Shown here one piece after another: positions 1 through 10,382 of a stretch of DNA of 64,000 nucleotides. The DNA comes from JAWPMV01 sp039819665 (lineage in GTDB: Bacteria > Bacteroidota > Bacteroidia > J057), in NCBI GenBank assembly GCA_039819665.1, contig JBCBRM010000013.1:83449-147448 (forward strand), given 5' to 3'. Below the pieces are notes generated by a model, which worked only from the letters and a program-made list of their open reading frames with translations, did no database searches and was not told the origin of the DNA. How positions within the stretch are numbered: the stretch's first letter is position 1; each line of letters begins with the position of its first letter. The position numbers were made by a program, and so were the translations under genes.

Positions 1-1
1 T

Positions 2-889
2 GACAATGGAGATCTAGGTCCTCAAAGGAAACTGTACTATCGAGAGCTGATAGCAAGGTTTGGCCATCATTTAGCCTTAAACTGGAATATTGGGGAAGAG
101 AATGGGAAGTGGATGGGAAATGACATAACTCCCTGGCAAACGACTACACAAAGACTTGCCTGTGCCCAATTTTTCTATGACAATGATCCCTATCGACATC
201 ATGTGGTCATTCACAATGGTCAACAATTTTATGATCTCCTCGGTCCTGAATCCAAATATACAGGCTTGTCCATCCAGACCAATCGGGAGGACTTCGCCAA
301 TGTTCATGGAGCAGTCTTACGGTGGAGAAATTTATCAAAAGCAGCTAAAAAAGTGTGGGCAAATGCAGTTGACGAACCCGGAGATCATCGTTATTCACTC
401 GTACCGGATAAGATCAATCCAGAGCACAATAATGCACGCCAAAATGCTCTTTGGGGAGCCTTGATGGCAGGTGCATGGGGGATTGAATGGTATTTTGGAT
501 ATGAAAACGAACATTCTGATTTGACCTGCGAAGATTGGCGAAGTCGGGATAAAATGTGGGACCAATGTCGCTATGCCTTAGATTTTTTTATAGAGAATGA
601 AATCCCATACTGGGAAATGGAACCCATGGATAAGTTGACAACCGCAGATGATTTTATTCTGGCAAAGGCTGAAAAGCAATTTGTCATTTACCAGAAAATG
701 GGAGAGAAAGAGATAAGTTCTTTGGCAAATCTTTCTGGTGAATATATGCTTCGCTGGTTTAATCCAAGAAGTGGCGAATTTGCTGTAAAAGACCAAAAAG
801 TTAGGGCTAAAGGAAGCCTGAAAATTGGGCTGCCGCCAAATGATACCCAAAAGGACTGGGTAGTCTGGATTCAAAAAATTGAAAATTAA
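2..889 (+). CDS. DUF5060-type glycoside hydrolase-like protein, C-terminal part (5' cut by window edge)
   Basis: The reading frame is open from base 2, so the start lies outside the window and about 295 residues are visible. The segment NWNIGEEN near the beginning looks like the beta-4 acid/base region of a clan-A TIM-barrel hydrolase. The last ~50 residues (EYMLRWFNPRSGEF, then a short hydrophobic end DWVVWI) match the 'putative collagen-binding domain' that closes DUF5060/DUF4038-type glycosidases. It stands 9 bp before the GH29 gene with AAGGA between them, so the two are probably co-transcribed. From the neighbours I infer an algal polysaccharide substrate; the specific activity cannot be read from this fragment. 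Confidence 0.75.
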   Translation, partial: DNGDLGPQRKLYYRELIARFGHHLALNWNIGEENGKWMGNDITPWQTTTQRLACAQFFYDNDPYRHHVVIHNGQQFYDLLGPESKYTGLSIQTNREDFANVHGAVLRWRNLSKAAKKVWANAVDEPGDHRYSLVPDKINPEHNNARQNALWGALMAGAWGIEWYFGYENEHSDLTCEDWRSRDKMWDQCRYALDFFIENEIPYWEMEPMDKLTTADDFILAKAEKQFVIYQKMGEKEISSLANLSGEYMLRWFNPRSGEFAVKDQKVRAKGSLKIGLPPNDTQKDWVVWIQKIEN

Positions 890-898
890 CCAAGGAAA

Positions 899-2416
899 AT
901 GAGACAGCTTTTTTATCTGATTCTGCTGACAGGAGTTATTTGTCCATGCTTCGCCCAAAACAATAAATTCAAAGCGGATTGGACCTCCTTATCAAAAGTT
1001 AATCAAACCCCTGACTGGTTCCAGGATGCTAAGTTTGGAATCTACACCCACTGGGGACCAATATCAGAAGCAATGGGAGAAGCTGATCCCAAGATGCGCT
1101 ATCGGGGTTGGCATGGAATGATAATGTATCAGGATGGCAAAAAGGTGCCGACAGCAAATGGAAAAGCTAGTAACAACTATATCCATCATGTGAAAAAATA
1201 TGGTGATCCTGCAAAGTTTGGCTACAAACATATAATCGAGCAATTTGATCCTTCTGCTTTTGATGCAAAGACTTGGGCAGAATTATTCGCCAAATCAGGA
1301 GCAAAGTTTGCCGGTCCGGTCGCTATGCATCACGATAATTTTGCGATGTGGGACAGTAAGGCTACAAGATGGAATTCCATAAATTATGGAGGTATCGATC
1401 CCTCTGCCGATTTGAAAAGAGAAATTGAAGCCCGAGGGATGAAATTTATGGCATCCTTTCACCATGCATTTACCTGGAAATATTTTGCACCTGCTCATGC
1501 CTATGGAGGGGTAGACGCAGAAGATTATGATTTGTATACCCGTCCACATGCCCTCGAATCTGACACGCCTGATGAAGAATTTCATCAACTATGGTGGGCA
1601 AAATTGAAAGAATACATCGACCTCTACCAACCAGACCTGCTTTGGTTTGATTGGTGGTTGGAGAATTTATCAGAGGAAAGCCGTCAGGAAGCTCTGGCAT
1701 ATTATTACAATAAAGGCTTGGAATGGGGCAAAGAAGTTGCAGTCTGTTATAAGGAAACTACCTTTCCAATCAGTACAGCTATTAAGGATTATGAGCGAGG
1801 GCGTCCCAACCAACCTAAAATGCCTACCTGGCTCACAGATACCTCACCTGGTACCTGGTTTTATCGCCCCAAAGCTCAGTTTAAAAGCCCGAATGAATTA
1901 ATTGACATATTGGTAGACATCGTGGCAAAGAATGGAGTGATGCTCCTAAATGTTCCTCCTGATCCGGATGGAAGTATCCCGGAGGTTATGGAAGATCTTT
2001 TGACGGATATGGGGTCCTGGTTAGAAATCAATGGAGAAGCTATCTATGGTACCAGGCCCTGGACAGTATTCGGAGAAGGACCCACCCGTTTACCCGAAGG
2101 GGGGCACAAAGTAGAGAAATTAAACATTACCTATACCCAGCTGGACATACGATATACTCAAAAATCGGAAAATGAAATGTATGCCTTCGTGCTGGACAAG
2201 CCTACAAAGGAAATCATTATGAAAAGCTTAAGTACAGATATTGGGGCCCTGAATTCCAAAATTGTCAATATTGAATTGTTAGGGAGTGAAGAGAAAATTG
2301 AATGGACAAGAAATAGCAAAGGCCTGGTCATTCAAATCCCCAAGTCTTTCCCTACAGATTTTGCTCACGCTTTTAAAATCGATCTGGAAGGCTATAAGGA
2401 AACTGCCATTGATTGA
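899..2416 (+). CDS. GH29 alpha-L-fucosidase / alpha-L-galactosidase, exported
   Basis: 505 residues. A Sec signal peptide (1-19, ending CFA|Q) points to export to the periplasm. Family 29 hallmarks are present in order: FGIYTHWG (46-53), MHHDNFAMWDS (143-153) and LLWFDWW (247-253), in which Asp251 is the expected nucleophile of this retaining family. The C-terminal ~100 residues form a beta-sandwich-like domain typical of GH29. The family is best known for alpha-L-fucosidases, but members inside porphyran loci remove L-galactose, which differs from L-fucose only by the 6-hydroxyl. With sulfatase, P450 and GH117 genes nearby, an alpha-L-galactosidase is at least as likely as a fucosidase. Start ATG is preceded by AAGGA. 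Confidence 0.9.
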   Translation: MRQLFYLILLTGVICPCFAQNNKFKADWTSLSKVNQTPDWFQDAKFGIYTHWGPISEAMGEADPKMRYRGWHGMIMYQDGKKVPTANGKASNNYIHHVKKYGDPAKFGYKHIIEQFDPSAFDAKTWAELFAKSGAKFAGPVAMHHDNFAMWDSKATRWNSINYGGIDPSADLKREIEARGMKFMASFHHAFTWKYFAPAHAYGGVDAEDYDLYTRPHALESDTPDEEFHQLWWAKLKEYIDLYQPDLLWFDWWLENLSEESRQEALAYYYNKGLEWGKEVAVCYKETTFPISTAIKDYERGRPNQPKMPTWLTDTSPGTWFYRPKAQFKSPNELIDILVDIVAKNGVMLLNVPPDPDGSIPEVMEDLLTDMGSWLEINGEAIYGTRPWTVFGEGPTRLPEGGHKVEKLNITYTQLDIRYTQKSENEMYAFVLDKPTKEIIMKSLSTDIGALNSKIVNIELLGSEEKIEWTRNSKGLVIQIPKSFPTDFAHAFKIDLEGYKETAID

Positions 2417-2687
2417 GTGGAAAAACCAAGCTTAGCAGTCAGGCCTATTCACCAAAAGCCCTGCTTAGTGTGAGCAGGTATTCCGTCTTTTCCGGGAAGT
2501 CTTAGGATTATTTGATATGAACCTACTGGGCTTAATATACGATCTGTGCAGGATGCCTATCCCTATGTAGCAAAGTAAAAGAGGCAAAATATTGCCAAAA
2601 TCAAGAACCTGAGCCCCAAAGACTTGGACTTTGCACTACTCCCTCCTTTCATATGAGGCATTATTCCCATAAATTAAGAATTGGAAA

Positions 2688-5600
2688 ATGGATACTATTC
2701 GCCTTTATATTGTTCAATTCTTCTTTCTCCTTATCCTGATTACAGGATGGGAAAAAGTATATGGGCAAAACATAAACACTCAACCTTATCGATTTAAATC
2801 AATATCTGTAAACGATAACCTCTCCCATAGTAATGTAAATGCTATTGTACAGGATTCTTTAGGATATATATGGATCGGCACCAATAATGGCCTTAACCGA
2901 TTTGACGGTTACGAAATCACAACCTTTAAATATGATCTACAAGAACCCACTTCTCCTCCAGGGAATCGGGTAAAGTCCATGGTGGTCGATAAATCTGGAT
3001 TTATCTGGATGTATTTTGAAAACAAAGGCTTGTATAGTTTCGATCCAACAAGGCTGCTGTTTCAAAAAATTTCCCTCCCCAAACCCGAACATCCTGTCAA
3101 CTTTATGCTAATTAATAAGCAGGGAGATATATGGATCAATCAAGTGGGGTTAGGACTATCTAGATTAAGCCTTAATCGAGAGGGCTCTTTAAAGGATATC
3201 CAAACCTATCCTAAAATGATAATATTGGCAGAGGAAAGAAGAACGGAGATCGGAGGAATTTTATCTTCAGAAGGCGAATTCTTTTTTTATACAAATAGGA
3301 AGGACATATGGGCCTTTGATAAAAAGCAGGATTCCTTTTATCGTTTATATAGTGCTAGCGATTTAGAATTAGCTGAATCAGAATTTATCAGAAGTTTATA
3401 TAAAGATGAAAAATCATTTTGGATCGGAACCGACTTTAGACTTTTAGCAGTGTCCAAAGCTTCTGCCGGGATTCAGCTTAATACGATTCCCATTCATTCG
3501 TCTTCGATTTATATTTCTAATATATATAAAGATCAATTCCAACGGCTTTGGTGCTCCACCAGGTCGGGTCTGTTTATGCTTGACTTTGAGCATGCTGAGA
3601 AAGAGCATCCCCATGTTATTCGCTACACCAAAAGCAAGCAGAATCCGCAAAGCATATTGAGTAATCGAATTATCTGTTTCCTAGAAGATCGTTTTGGGGT
3701 AATTTGGATGGGGTCTCATTCGGGGGTAAACTATACCAATCTTAGAAGAAAAGCCTTTGTTCATATAGGACAGTATCTAGGAGAAACCAATTTATTCAGG
3801 GAAAACCATGTAGCGGCAATTTTTAAGCACCAGGATGGCAAGATTTGGATCGGCACAAATTCCGGGCTTTACATTTTTCCTTCAGATAATGAATCTTCGT
3901 CCAATTATTCGACAAATATAAAACCTTCCTATCCCATTCAATCCAACATCAATTTTATCTTTCAGGATCGTAAGAGCGAAATCTGGATAGGTACCAGTCT
4001 TGGGAGATTTGGCCGGGCGAAAGAGGTAAAAGGAAAGCTGGAGCTTGAATTCTGGGATGGAGGCGATCCTCACAATCACCTAAGCTCGGGCCAGGTCAAA
4101 GGTTTGTGCGAGGACTATCTGGGACGCTTGTGGGTGACTACGAGAAGCAATGGTTTGTTTGTGATTAGTAAGGATCGAAAGTCGCATTTTCATGTCAGGC
4201 ATGATCCTGATAATCCAAATTCCCTTTCTACCAATAACCTCACCGTACCCTATTATGATCCTCAGGATAGCTGCATTTGGGTTTCTTCCAGAGATGGTGG
4301 CTTGAACAGGATTCACTTCGAAGCGAATAATTCTCTGCGCTTTCAGCATTTTACTTATAATCCCAACGACCCAAACAGCATCAGTAGCAATCATACCTGG
4401 CAGGTACTACGGTCTGAAAAAGGCCAGTTATGGATCGGGACCCTGGGAGGTGGTTTGAATGAGTTTATTGAGGAGTCGAATGGAAAGATTCGCTTTCGTA
4501 GGTATATCACGAAAGATGGACTGCTGGATAATGACATTGAATGCATAGCGGAAGATGATGAAGGAAATTTATGGTTGGCGGGAACAGGGATGACAAAATT
4601 CATCCCTGAAGAAGGAAGCTTTGAGCATTTTGATTATCAGGATGGCTTACAGAGTAATCATTTTTATGTAGGTGCTGTCCATAAGGATCGACAGGGCTTA
4701 CTGTACTTTGGAGGAGTAAGTGGCATAAACATCTTTGATCCTGCAAGTATTCATTCCGATAGCACCCTTCCCAAGGTTTACATAACCGGAATAAAAGTTA
4801 ATAATGAATCGGTAGAGGTGGGAAAGGAGTTTAAAGGACGCATGCTGCTTGAAAACCCGCTGAGCCAACCCAATTTCATCCAATTAAAAGCAGAGGAAAC
4901 CGACATAGTTTTTGACTTCGTAGGGCTTCAATTTGCCTCACCTGAGGAGAACCAGTATGAATATCGATTAAAGGGCCTGAACGATCAATGGATTCAGACG
5001 AAATTTCCGAACCTCAGTGCCAATTATTCCAATATCCCTGAGGGGGATTATATCTTTCAGGTCAGGGCCTCAAATGGAGATGGGGTTTGGAATGAAGCTA
5101 TTACTTCTTTACCCCTCAATATAGCCATCCCCTGGTACAAAACGCCTCTTGCCTTTGTTGTCTATGCACTTATTATTGCCCTGGCTCTGTACATATTTCA
5201 GAATATCACCAAAATCCAGGCAGTTCTGAAAAACGAGTTACTAATGGCTGAAAAAGAGCAGGAGCTAAATCAGGCTAAGCTTTCCTTTTTTACTCAACTT
5301 TCTCATGAGCTAAGAACTCCTCTCACTCTGATCAAAGGCCCCATAGATGAGTTGCTGCTAGAATCAGGTATAAAAAGAAATACCCATAATAAATTGGAGG
5401 TCATTCAAAAGAGTACCAACCGCTTACTAAGGCTCATAAACCAGCTTCTTGACTTTAGGAAGATGGAAACCAGTAATATGAACCTAAAGGTGGCTGATGG
5501 CGATTTTGTCAAATTTATTCGAGAGGTATTTATCATTTTCAGCCAAAGTAGTTCTGACAAAGCCATCGATTTTCAGTTTACCTCCATCAAGGACACTTCA

Positions 5601-6902
5601 AACCTGACCTTTGACCGGGATAAAATGGAGATTGTGCTAATGAATCTGCTTTCCAATGCCTTTAAGTTCACACAAGAAGGGCATATCAGTATTTCCGTTT
5701 CTTGTAAGGGCAGTGAATATGAACCAGCTATTTTTGATGATCAGGGCATGTTGATTGACAACTATTTGATAGTGGAGATCAGCGACAGCGGGATTGGTAT
5801 GAGAAAGGAAGAGCTGGATAAAATTTTCAATCCCTATTATCAGGTAAAAAATTCTGCCTCTTTACAATCTATTGGTACTGGGATTGGCCTTTCATTAGTG
5901 AGTGGAATCGTTCGGCTGCATAAAGGAAATATTGAAGCCGAAAGTACCCCCGGAAGAGGCTCGGTATTTAGCATAAAATTACCCTTTGGTAAACAGCATT
6001 TTTCAGAAAATCAGCTTATCCCCAATTTCAAAAACAGTGAATACCTCGGACATTATCTGGAACAAAAAGAGGCAAGCCCTCACGGGTTTCTACATAAAGA
6101 TGCCTACCTGAACCAACTGGAGGAAAAGAGTAAAAAATTTAAAATCCTGATTGTAGAAGATAATCCTGATTTACGATCCTATCTTTCAGAAGGTCTAAAA
6201 AGACATTTTTATATTTTGGAAGCAGTCAATGGTGAAGAAGGCTTTAAAATGGCTCTGGATGAAATGCCAGATTTGATTGTCAGTGATATCATGATGCCCG
6301 TATTGGATGGGATTAGCATGGTACAGAAAATTAAATCCCATGATTTGATTTCTTATATCCCAATCATTTTGCTTACTGCCAGGACCTCAAATGTATTTGA
6401 ACAAAAAGGATTGATGACAGGCGCGGAAGATTATATAACCAAGCCTTTCGATTTAAAGCTGCTCATTTCAAAAATTTTCTCCTTCCTTAAGAATCGGGAG
6501 CTTTTAAGGGAATTCTATCGCAAGCAACTATTCTTTGAGCCTGTAAAAGAGCACCAACTTTCTCCGGATGAAAAATTGACGCATCAAGCCATCCAGTTGA
6601 TTGAATCTCATTTGGATGATCCTGGCTTTAATGTGCAGAAACTTGCCCAATTACTGTCTCACAGCCAATCCAGCTTATACCGCAAAATCAAAGAAATTAC
6701 AGATAAGTCTTTGGTTGAATTTATACGAGAAGTTAGGCTTCGAAAGGCAGCTCAGCTCCTAAATGAAGAGGAGCTGTCAATTACAGAGATCGCATATGCG
6801 GTTGGCTTCAATGATGTAAAATATTTCCGCAAACATTTTAAAAAGTTATACCTCCAAACTCCCTCCGAATACAGAGAAAAATCAAGCCGAAAACTGGTCT
6901 GA
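2688..6902 (+). CDS. Hybrid two-component system sensor/regulator (HTCS)
   Basis: 1404 residues combining sensor, kinase, receiver and DNA-binding parts in one chain. Signal peptide/anchor 1-26. Two seven-bladed Reg_prop propellers span about 40-735, with recurring blade motifs such as YIWIGTNNGLNRFDG. A Y_Y_Y domain follows (about 745-815), then a membrane helix (about 820-838). The HisKA H-box LSHELRTPLTLIKGP has phospho-accepting His873. A HATPase_c domain follows (DSGIGM, GTGIGLSL). The receiver (about 1150-1265) has phospho-Asp1200 in SDIMMP, and an AraC-type HTH covers about 1300-1400. HTCS proteins sense oligosaccharides in the periplasm and switch on the neighbouring SusCD genes; here the target is probably the SusC operon just downstream. 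Confidence 0.96.
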   Translation: MDTIRLYIVQFFFLLILITGWEKVYGQNINTQPYRFKSISVNDNLSHSNVNAIVQDSLGYIWIGTNNGLNRFDGYEITTFKYDLQEPTSPPGNRVKSMVVDKSGFIWMYFENKGLYSFDPTRLLFQKISLPKPEHPVNFMLINKQGDIWINQVGLGLSRLSLNREGSLKDIQTYPKMIILAEERRTEIGGILSSEGEFFFYTNRKDIWAFDKKQDSFYRLYSASDLELAESEFIRSLYKDEKSFWIGTDFRLLAVSKASAGIQLNTIPIHSSSIYISNIYKDQFQRLWCSTRSGLFMLDFEHAEKEHPHVIRYTKSKQNPQSILSNRIICFLEDRFGVIWMGSHSGVNYTNLRRKAFVHIGQYLGETNLFRENHVAAIFKHQDGKIWIGTNSGLYIFPSDNESSSNYSTNIKPSYPIQSNINFIFQDRKSEIWIGTSLGRFGRAKEVKGKLELEFWDGGDPHNHLSSGQVKGLCEDYLGRLWVTTRSNGLFVISKDRKSHFHVRHDPDNPNSLSTNNLTVPYYDPQDSCIWVSSRDGGLNRIHFEANNSLRFQHFTYNPNDPNSISSNHTWQVLRSEKGQLWIGTLGGGLNEFIEESNGKIRFRRYITKDGLLDNDIECIAEDDEGNLWLAGTGMTKFIPEEGSFEHFDYQDGLQSNHFYVGAVHKDRQGLLYFGGVSGINIFDPASIHSDSTLPKVYITGIKVNNESVEVGKEFKGRMLLENPLSQPNFIQLKAEETDIVFDFVGLQFASPEENQYEYRLKGLNDQWIQTKFPNLSANYSNIPEGDYIFQVRASNGDGVWNEAITSLPLNIAIPWYKTPLAFVVYALIIALALYIFQNITKIQAVLKNELLMAEKEQELNQAKLSFFTQLSHELRTPLTLIKGPIDELLLESGIKRNTHNKLEVIQKSTNRLLRLINQLLDFRKMETSNMNLKVADGDFVKFIREVFIIFSQSSSDKAIDFQFTSIKDTSNLTFDRDKMEIVLMNLLSNAFKFTQEGHISISVSCKGSEYEPAIFDDQGMLIDNYLIVEISDSGIGMRKEELDKIFNPYYQVKNSASLQSIGTGIGLSLVSGIVRLHKGNIEAESTPGRGSVFSIKLPFGKQHFSENQLIPNFKNSEYLGHYLEQKEASPHGFLHKDAYLNQLEEKSKKFKILIVEDNPDLRSYLSEGLKRHFYILEAVNGEEGFKMALDEMPDLIVSDIMMPVLDGISMVQKIKSHDLISYIPIILLTARTSNVFEQKGLMTGAEDYITKPFDLKLLISKIFSFLKNRELLREFYRKQLFFEPVKEHQLSPDEKLTHQAIQLIESHLDDPGFNVQKLAQLLSHSQSSLYRKIKEITDKSLVEFIREVRLRKAAQLLNEEELSITEIAYAVGFNDVKYFRKHFKKLYLQTPSEYREKSSRKLV

Positions 6903-7009
6903 ACGAATTTGTTCCCCTCCAAAACCGAAAATGTCCCCCCTGTATATAGCCATTTGCTAATATCTTAGCTAGGCAGATGGATCTATCCATTGCTCTAAAA
7001 CCAATACGC

Positions 7010-7111
7010 ATGTCAGAACAACCTAAAAGCAGATGGCTAATTCCCCAGATTGGATTGGCGTTCGTCATTATCTCCTTTCTGATGTGGCTGATTTATCTAA
7101 GTATTCACTGA
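7010..7111 (+). CDS. Possible small single-pass membrane peptide (33 aa)
   Basis: An ATG-initiated 33-residue frame between the HTCS and SusC genes. Its first eight residues are polar (MSEQPKSR) and are followed by one hydrophobic helix of about 20 residues containing FVIISFLMWLIY. An in-frame ATG at 6977 would add 11 residues. The polar head plus single helix is what a small membrane protein looks like, but no family is recognised. A chance frame or the remnant of a longer transporter N-terminus are the alternatives. Confidence 0.3.
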   Translation: MSEQPKSRWLIPQIGLAFVIISFLMWLIYLSIH

Positions 7112-7151
7112 CAAGCAACATGTTTCTCGGATATTAAATCAAATTTTAGTT

Positions 7152-10100
7152 ATGAAAATCAAACTACTACTGACACTTAGGTGGCTCTCCAGAGTTGCGC
7201 TCAATGAGGCAAGTCCAGGGGCTACGGCATCAAAACATAAGAAGCGCCTCTTTCATTCGGCTATTCTGATGCTTTTATGCCTTTTCCAAACGAGCCTATT
7301 CGCACAACAAACTGTAACTGGAACAGTAACCGACGAGACCAGCAATCCTCTTGTTGGGGTTTCTGTAATCGAAGTAGGAACTAACAATGGAGCACTTACA
7401 GGTGCTGAAGGAACCTTCGAACTAAAGGTTCAAGAAGGGGCCAGCCTGATTTTTTCGTATAATGGCTATCAATCTCAGACGATAGCTGTTCAAAATCAGC
7501 AGACCATCAATGTACAACTCAAGGAAGAGCTTTTACTTGATGAAGTAATCATTGTGGGATATGGAGAGCAACAAAAATCTAATTTAACAGGGGCCGTAGC
7601 AGCTATTAATAGTGAGGAATTAACTGTAGTACCGGTTGCAAATACAGCTAATCTACTGGCAGGAAGAGTACCGGGAGTCATGACCCGACAAAACTCAGGA
7701 TTACCGGGATCAGAAAATACACAAATTAGAATCAGAGGGTATGCAGGTTCTCCTCTAGTTCTGGTAGATGGAATCCAAACGAGTTTAGATCGAATAGACC
7801 CCAATGACATTGAGTCGGTAACGGTACTAAAAGATGCCGCCGCCGCAGTTTACGGTGCACGTGCAGGTAATGGGGTGATCCTCGTTACAACAAAAAGAGG
7901 GCAGCAAGGTCCAGCAAAAATTACCTACAACGGAAGTTTTACCCTCATGTCTGCCTCTCGTTTATTCCAACAAGTAAATACGGATCAGTACATAGAATTG
8001 GTGAGAGAGTCTGATCTACTAGATGGAGCGGGAATTGATGCAACATTTACAGAAGAGGATGTTCAGAGATTTGCCAACAAAGAGCCAGGATATGAAGGAG
8101 GGGATTGGGTAAATGGATTGATCAAAAACAACGCGCCTATGCATCAGCATAATATTAGCGTTTCAGGGGGAAATGAGGATATAAGATATTTTACTTCTTT
8201 TGGATATGTTGACCAGGAAAGCTATTTCAGGTCTAGAGATTATGATTATGGGAGATATAATGCGAGATCCAATATTGATGCCCGAATCAATGATAATCTG
8301 AGTTTCAATCTTGACCTGTCTTATAGGTTTGAACAGACCGAAAGGGCAGCGAACAATATTGAGGGAATGATGACGGAACTGTCAACCACCGAGCCTGTTT
8401 TTCCTACTGAATTACCTGACCCTTCTATAGGTTCAGCTTTTTCCGGATTTTCACAAAGAAATCCTATTTCTTCCAGTAAAAGAGATAAAGCAGGTTTTTG
8501 GGACAGAGATGAAGATGTGATTCAGGGGCGACTCGGATTAACATACGATCTGCCATTTATTGATGGGCTTTCCGCAAAAGCAGAAGTGAGCTTAATCAGA
8601 TATAATCGTGCGATCAAGCAATTTGCAAAGCCTACAGAACTGTATGAGTATCAACCTGAAACTGATACTTATTTGCTTCAGGCTACGCAGCGCGTTGCTT
8701 CCTCTATTTCAGAAAATCAATTTAGAAGGACTCAATTGTATCCATTGGTTTCTTTGACTTATGATAAGTCTTTTGGAGCCCATGATTTGAAAATCTTAGG
8801 ACTTTACGAGCAGATCACCCGAAAATTCAGCCAATTTAGTGCAGGTAGACTGGACTTATTGTCTCTCAATATTCCCGAATTGTTTATTGGTTCTCAGAAT
8901 AACCAAACCAATAATGGATTCTCTGGCTCTGATATCGGTAGAAAAAGTTATGTTGGAAGGCTAAACTATGTCTTTCAGAATAAGTACTTATTTGAAGCTA
9001 CTTTTAGAGCGGACGGTAATGTGCTATTTTCTCCGCAAACCAGATGGGGATATTTTCCGAGTTTCTCTGCAGGCTGGGTCTTATCTGAAGAGCCATTCTT
9101 TGGTCTAAAATCAGGAGGCGCCCTGGATTTCCTGAAAATGAGAGTTTCTTATTCTCAGTTGGGAGACGATACGGCTAATGGACTGAATGGATTTGATTAT
9201 CTGACAGGTTATTCTTTGCAAAGCCCTATCATTCTCGGCGATGGTACGGCCTTTCCAACCATACGGACCAGAGGGCTAGTGAATCCTCTCCTGACCTGGG
9301 AGGAAATGACGGTTTATAATCTTGGTTTTGAAGCAAGGTTCTGGAGTGGAAAGTTAAGCCTGGAAACAGAAATATTTTACCGGAAGCGTGAAGGAATCAT
9401 CGCTCAGAATATCGAAGATGTGCCCTCTACTTTTGGTGCAGACTTACCCGTGGTGAATTTGAACAGCCAGGAAAACAGAGGGATAGAAATATCCGCGGTT
9501 TATCAGCAGAGATGGGGAGATTTCAGGTTAATACTTGCTCCTAATTTCTCCTTAGCCCAATCACAATGGTTGGAAGTTAAAAGTCAGGAAGATTTTGAGG
9601 ATGAGGATCAAAAAAGATTATTTGAGTTGGACGGACGCAGAGTAAATAGATTTGTAGGATACTTATCTGATGGAATTTTTATGTCTCAAGCTGAGATTGA
9701 AAGCCATCCGGTAGATCAGGATGAGAATGGAAATTCGACCTTAAGACCCGGTGATATCAAATACATAGATAGGGATGGAGATGGAGTTCTTACCTTCAGA
9801 GATCAGGAGGAAATTGCATTTGCCCAGGGCATTCCAGAAATGGTTTATGGAATGGACTTAGGGATTGAGTACAAGAATTTTAGATTAAATGGTTTGATCC
9901 AAGGTGCCTCGATGTTTAGCATAAATATTAGCGGTACAGCCAGAACCATGTTTAGCAACCAATCTATTCCCTTGACTTATCAATATGACCTTAGGTGGCA
10001 ACCTGACCTGAATGACCCCACAGTAAATGTGAATCCTAATGCTTCACTTCCTGCTGCTACTCAATCTCCTAGCTTCAACAATAGCCGTAATTCTGATTTC

Positions 10101-10346
10101 TGGGTGCGAGATGTTACCTATTTCAGGTTAAAGAATTTGAACCTTTCCTATTCTCTTCCTCGGGGAGTACTGAGCAAATTGAACATGGACCATGCAGAAG
10201 TCTATGTAGCAGGAGAGAACCTAATTCTACTGACGAACCTTGGAATTTATAAAAACTCATTTGACCCGGAATTCCAACCTGGATCTCCAACCCGTAGATT
10301 GCCTATTACCAGATCTTATGCGGTTGGAGTCAGAATTTCCTTATAA
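7152..10346 (+). CDS. SusC/RagA-family TonB-linked outer membrane transporter
   Basis: 1064 residues. A long N-terminus ends in a hydrophobic signal segment (about residues 34-52, LFHSAILMLLCLFQ), then come a carboxypeptidase-D regulatory-like domain (about 54-128), the TonB-box-like linker DEVIIVGYG, a plug domain with the SusC signature DIESVTVLKDAAAAVYG, and a C-terminal beta-barrel ending in aromatic/hydrophobic strands. SusC proteins form the outer-membrane channel through which SusD-bound oligosaccharides are taken up with TonB energy. SusD starts 36 bp downstream, making a standard pair. The genes around it suggest sulfated or methylated red-algal galactan oligosaccharides as cargo. 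The N-terminal extension before the signal segment is unusually long; a start inside it is possible. Confidence 0.97.
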   Translation: MKIKLLLTLRWLSRVALNEASPGATASKHKKRLFHSAILMLLCLFQTSLFAQQTVTGTVTDETSNPLVGVSVIEVGTNNGALTGAEGTFELKVQEGASLIFSYNGYQSQTIAVQNQQTINVQLKEELLLDEVIIVGYGEQQKSNLTGAVAAINSEELTVVPVANTANLLAGRVPGVMTRQNSGLPGSENTQIRIRGYAGSPLVLVDGIQTSLDRIDPNDIESVTVLKDAAAAVYGARAGNGVILVTTKRGQQGPAKITYNGSFTLMSASRLFQQVNTDQYIELVRESDLLDGAGIDATFTEEDVQRFANKEPGYEGGDWVNGLIKNNAPMHQHNISVSGGNEDIRYFTSFGYVDQESYFRSRDYDYGRYNARSNIDARINDNLSFNLDLSYRFEQTERAANNIEGMMTELSTTEPVFPTELPDPSIGSAFSGFSQRNPISSSKRDKAGFWDRDEDVIQGRLGLTYDLPFIDGLSAKAEVSLIRYNRAIKQFAKPTELYEYQPETDTYLLQATQRVASSISENQFRRTQLYPLVSLTYDKSFGAHDLKILGLYEQITRKFSQFSAGRLDLLSLNIPELFIGSQNNQTNNGFSGSDIGRKSYVGRLNYVFQNKYLFEATFRADGNVLFSPQTRWGYFPSFSAGWVLSEEPFFGLKSGGALDFLKMRVSYSQLGDDTANGLNGFDYLTGYSLQSPIILGDGTAFPTIRTRGLVNPLLTWEEMTVYNLGFEARFWSGKLSLETEIFYRKREGIIAQNIEDVPSTFGADLPVVNLNSQENRGIEISAVYQQRWGDFRLILAPNFSLAQSQWLEVKSQEDFEDEDQKRLFELDGRRVNRFVGYLSDGIFMSQAEIESHPVDQDENGNSTLRPGDIKYIDRDGDGVLTFRDQEEIAFAQGIPEMVYGMDLGIEYKNFRLNGLIQGASMFSINISGTARTMFSNQSIPLTYQYDLRWQPDLNDPTVNVNPNASLPAATQSPSFNNSRNSDFWVRDVTYFRLKNLNLSYSLPRGVLSKLNMDHAEVYVAGENLILLTNLGIYKNSFDPEFQPGSPTRRLPITRSYAVGVRISL

Positions 10347-10382
10347 GTAGAATCAGAAAATTATCACAATTAAAAATACAAG

